Source of the DNA: Scatophagus argus | Taxonomy: Eukaryota; Chordata; Actinopteri; Scatophagidae | Assembly: GCF_020382885.2 (NCBI RefSeq) | Contig: NC_058498.1 | Coordinates: forward strand, 8,344,501-8,408,500 | Reading direction: 5' to 3' | Length of the DNA: 64,000 nt | Shown here: piece by piece, positions 62,901-64,000 of the stretch | Position numbering within the stretch: position 1 is the first letter of the stretch | Layout: every line of letters begins with the position of its first letter | The notes under the pieces: generated by a model | Seen by the model: the letters and a program-made list of their open reading frames with translations, nothing else | Told to the model about the DNA's origin: nothing | Databases searched by the model: none | Program-made: the position numbers and the translations under genes

Positions 62901-63003
62901 ATGGTTCTTCTCTTTTGGCATAGATTATGTAGAAAATGAGGTTGATTTTTGGCTTTACTTAGCGTGGTAATTTTAAAAAAGATGGGGAAAGGCTGGGGTT
63001 TTG

Positions 63004-63046
63004 TTAAGACAATGAATTGCTGGAGGTTGATGTTGAGGTAGGTGTG

Positions 63047-63079
<33 letters not shown>

Positions 63080-63871
63080 GGAGCGACACGACTGCTGACC
63101 GTCTTATTGGAGGCGGACGATCCAGATGCACCAGACAAGGCTGACCCTGCCGCTGCCTGAGCAAAAAGAACTCCTAGGCAGAAAAAGATACCCAAAGAAA
63201 CCCAAAAGTTGAGGTTAGAATACAGCGTTTACATGTTGAATTTAATCTCAATTTTAAGAGGAGTTAAACATTTTGGGAAATAAAACTCATTTCGCTTTCT
63301 TTCCAACAGTTAGATGCAAAGATCACGCCTCTGTGCTGAGTACAGAGATACGGTAACCATAACCAGAAGGGGATTTAGCTAACTTAGCACAAAGACTGGA
63401 AGCGATGGGAAACATCCAGCTTGATTCTGTCCAGTGTTATTTAATAGTTTACGCAATCCTCCAACATTTTGAGAAATATGCTTATTTGCTCTTGACAGTC
63501 CAAAATAGTAATGTAAACACACTGTGTCGACGAGGCTCTGGGAAGCCACTACTCAAGGCTGTTGTTGTTTGAAAATGTCTGTTTGAGTACAGATTCAACA
63601 AATGAGAGCATGTGAATTAGTTATCTTTGAGTCGTTGGTTGCTAGATTTCTTATCTTCAGAAAAAGCAAGGCTAGAGGTTTGCCTCTGTTTCCTTAGCAG
63701 AGACACGACAGTGACGATCTTCTCATCTGACTCTCAGAATGAAACACGAAATTCATGAGCTGGGCTAACTGTGTGACTCACCAGTGTACACCACTCCATT
63801 GAGCTCCACTGACATGCTGATGCTGCTTGTGCCATTGGTGGTGAGATTCATGGCCGAGTCCTGCCTTCCTT
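63004..63871 (-). CDS. arid3a: ARID3-family DNA-binding protein, last two coding exons (probable arid3a)
   Basis: ARID3A (Bright) binds AT-rich DNA through an ARID domain and forms complexes through its C-terminal REKLES region. Only the end of the gene is present: exons 63782-63871 and 63004-63173, phase-matched, coding about 85 residues and a stop. The sequence SISMSVELNGVVYTG runs across the junction into VLFAQ; this is the REKLES-beta end shared by ARID3A, B and C. It is followed by an Ala/Ser-rich stretch, ten glutamines (CAG run at 63049-63078) and a Ser/Thr tail ending NSLS. ARID3A is preferred to ARID3B/C because human ARID3A lies on 19p13.3 with DAZAP1, GAMT and NDUFS7; the ARID domain is beyond the right edge, so this cannot be settled here. 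Confidence 0.8.
63049..63078 (-). repeat. CAG triplet repeat coding polyglutamine in arid3
   Basis: Ten uninterrupted CAG codons on the minus strand, in frame in the terminal coding exon, between a conserved-looking APQ context and NTPTSTST. As a pure repeat it is prone to change in length. Confidence 0.95.
63265..63480 (+). repeat. Dispersed repeat copy 3 in the last arid3 intron
   Basis: It reads 'aacattttgggaaataaaac', then 'ttagatgcaaagatcacgcc', then 'gatttagctaacttagcaca' and 'aaagactggaagcgatggga'. A second start of the same text, 'aacattttgagaaatatgct', follows at about 63465. It is the same family as 21440-21690 and 42590-42850. Confidence 0.6.
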
Positions 63872-64000
63872 CTATAAGGGAGCAGAGTTATGTTATCAAA
63901 AGTCAATCACTTACACTGTAGTTTCTTTGGTATAAAGACTGCAAGTCCAGAGGGTTGACTTCTCCCTTATCGACTGTATAAATCAAACAGTCAAAACAAA

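Larger units (their letters stand above)
53700..63000. other. Region between ctdspl3 promoter and arid3 last exon: 3' UTR and intergenic
   Basis: No coding exon is supported in these 9 kb. The right part must hold the arid3 3' UTR. Candidate minus-strand AATAAA signals lie at 60643-60648 and 60178-60183, which would give UTRs of about 2.4 or 2.8 kb; neither is proven. The rest has microsatellites, G and C homopolymers near 57650 and 57993, and a palindrome near 59.5 kb. Confidence 0.6.

Overview
This window reads as nuclear DNA of a ray-finned fish, most likely a percomorph teleost. The genes are split into many short exons with GT-AG introns, and protein similarity is strongest to vertebrate orthologues. 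Between the genes are tRNA-derived SINEs, a small hAT-like element with its target-site duplication, TA/GT microsatellites and several dispersed repeats of the kind common in spiny-rayed fishes. No bacterial, viral, CRISPR or operon-like structure was seen.

Six protein-coding genes are supported, with exon boundaries read from splice signals and phase continuity. (1) Bases 1-14269, minus: dazap1, an RNA-binding protein with two RRMs; ten coding exons are seen and the 3' end is cut by the window edge. (2) 22213-25659, plus: gamt, guanidinoacetate N-methyltransferase, six exons, complete, 235 aa. (3) 28772-32801, minus: ndufs7, the complex I subunit carrying the N2 cluster, eight exons, complete, 219 aa. 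(4) 36448-41428, minus: a tmem79 (mattrin) homologue, four coding exons, 436 aa. (5) 46300-53240, minus: an SCP/FCP-type phosphatase-like protein related to CTDSPL2, probably ctdspl3, eleven exons, 378 aa, with one catalytic aspartate replaced by glutamate. (6) 63004-63871, minus: the last two coding exons of an arid3 gene, probably arid3a, with a polyglutamine tract; the rest lies beyond the right edge.

DAZAP1, GAMT, NDUFS7 and ARID3A all lie on human 19p13.3, so the block matches a known vertebrate neighbourhood with fish-specific additions. dazap1 and gamt are divergent, gamt and ndufs7 converge, and ndufs7, tmem79, ctdspl3 and arid3 all run on the minus strand. The genes have no shared pathway; the grouping is syntenic, not functional.

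The stretches at 14.45-22.1, 25.8-28.7, 32.9-36.0, 41.5-46.0 and 53.3-63.0 kb contain no coding region that can be supported. They hold repeats, probable untranslated exons and promoter sequence. The points most worth checking are the D-to-E change in the phosphatase motif, the new-looking N-terminal region of the Tmem79 homologue, the paired splice acceptors of ndufs7 exon 3, and a long palindrome near 59.5 kb. Nothing seen amounts to a new biological system.
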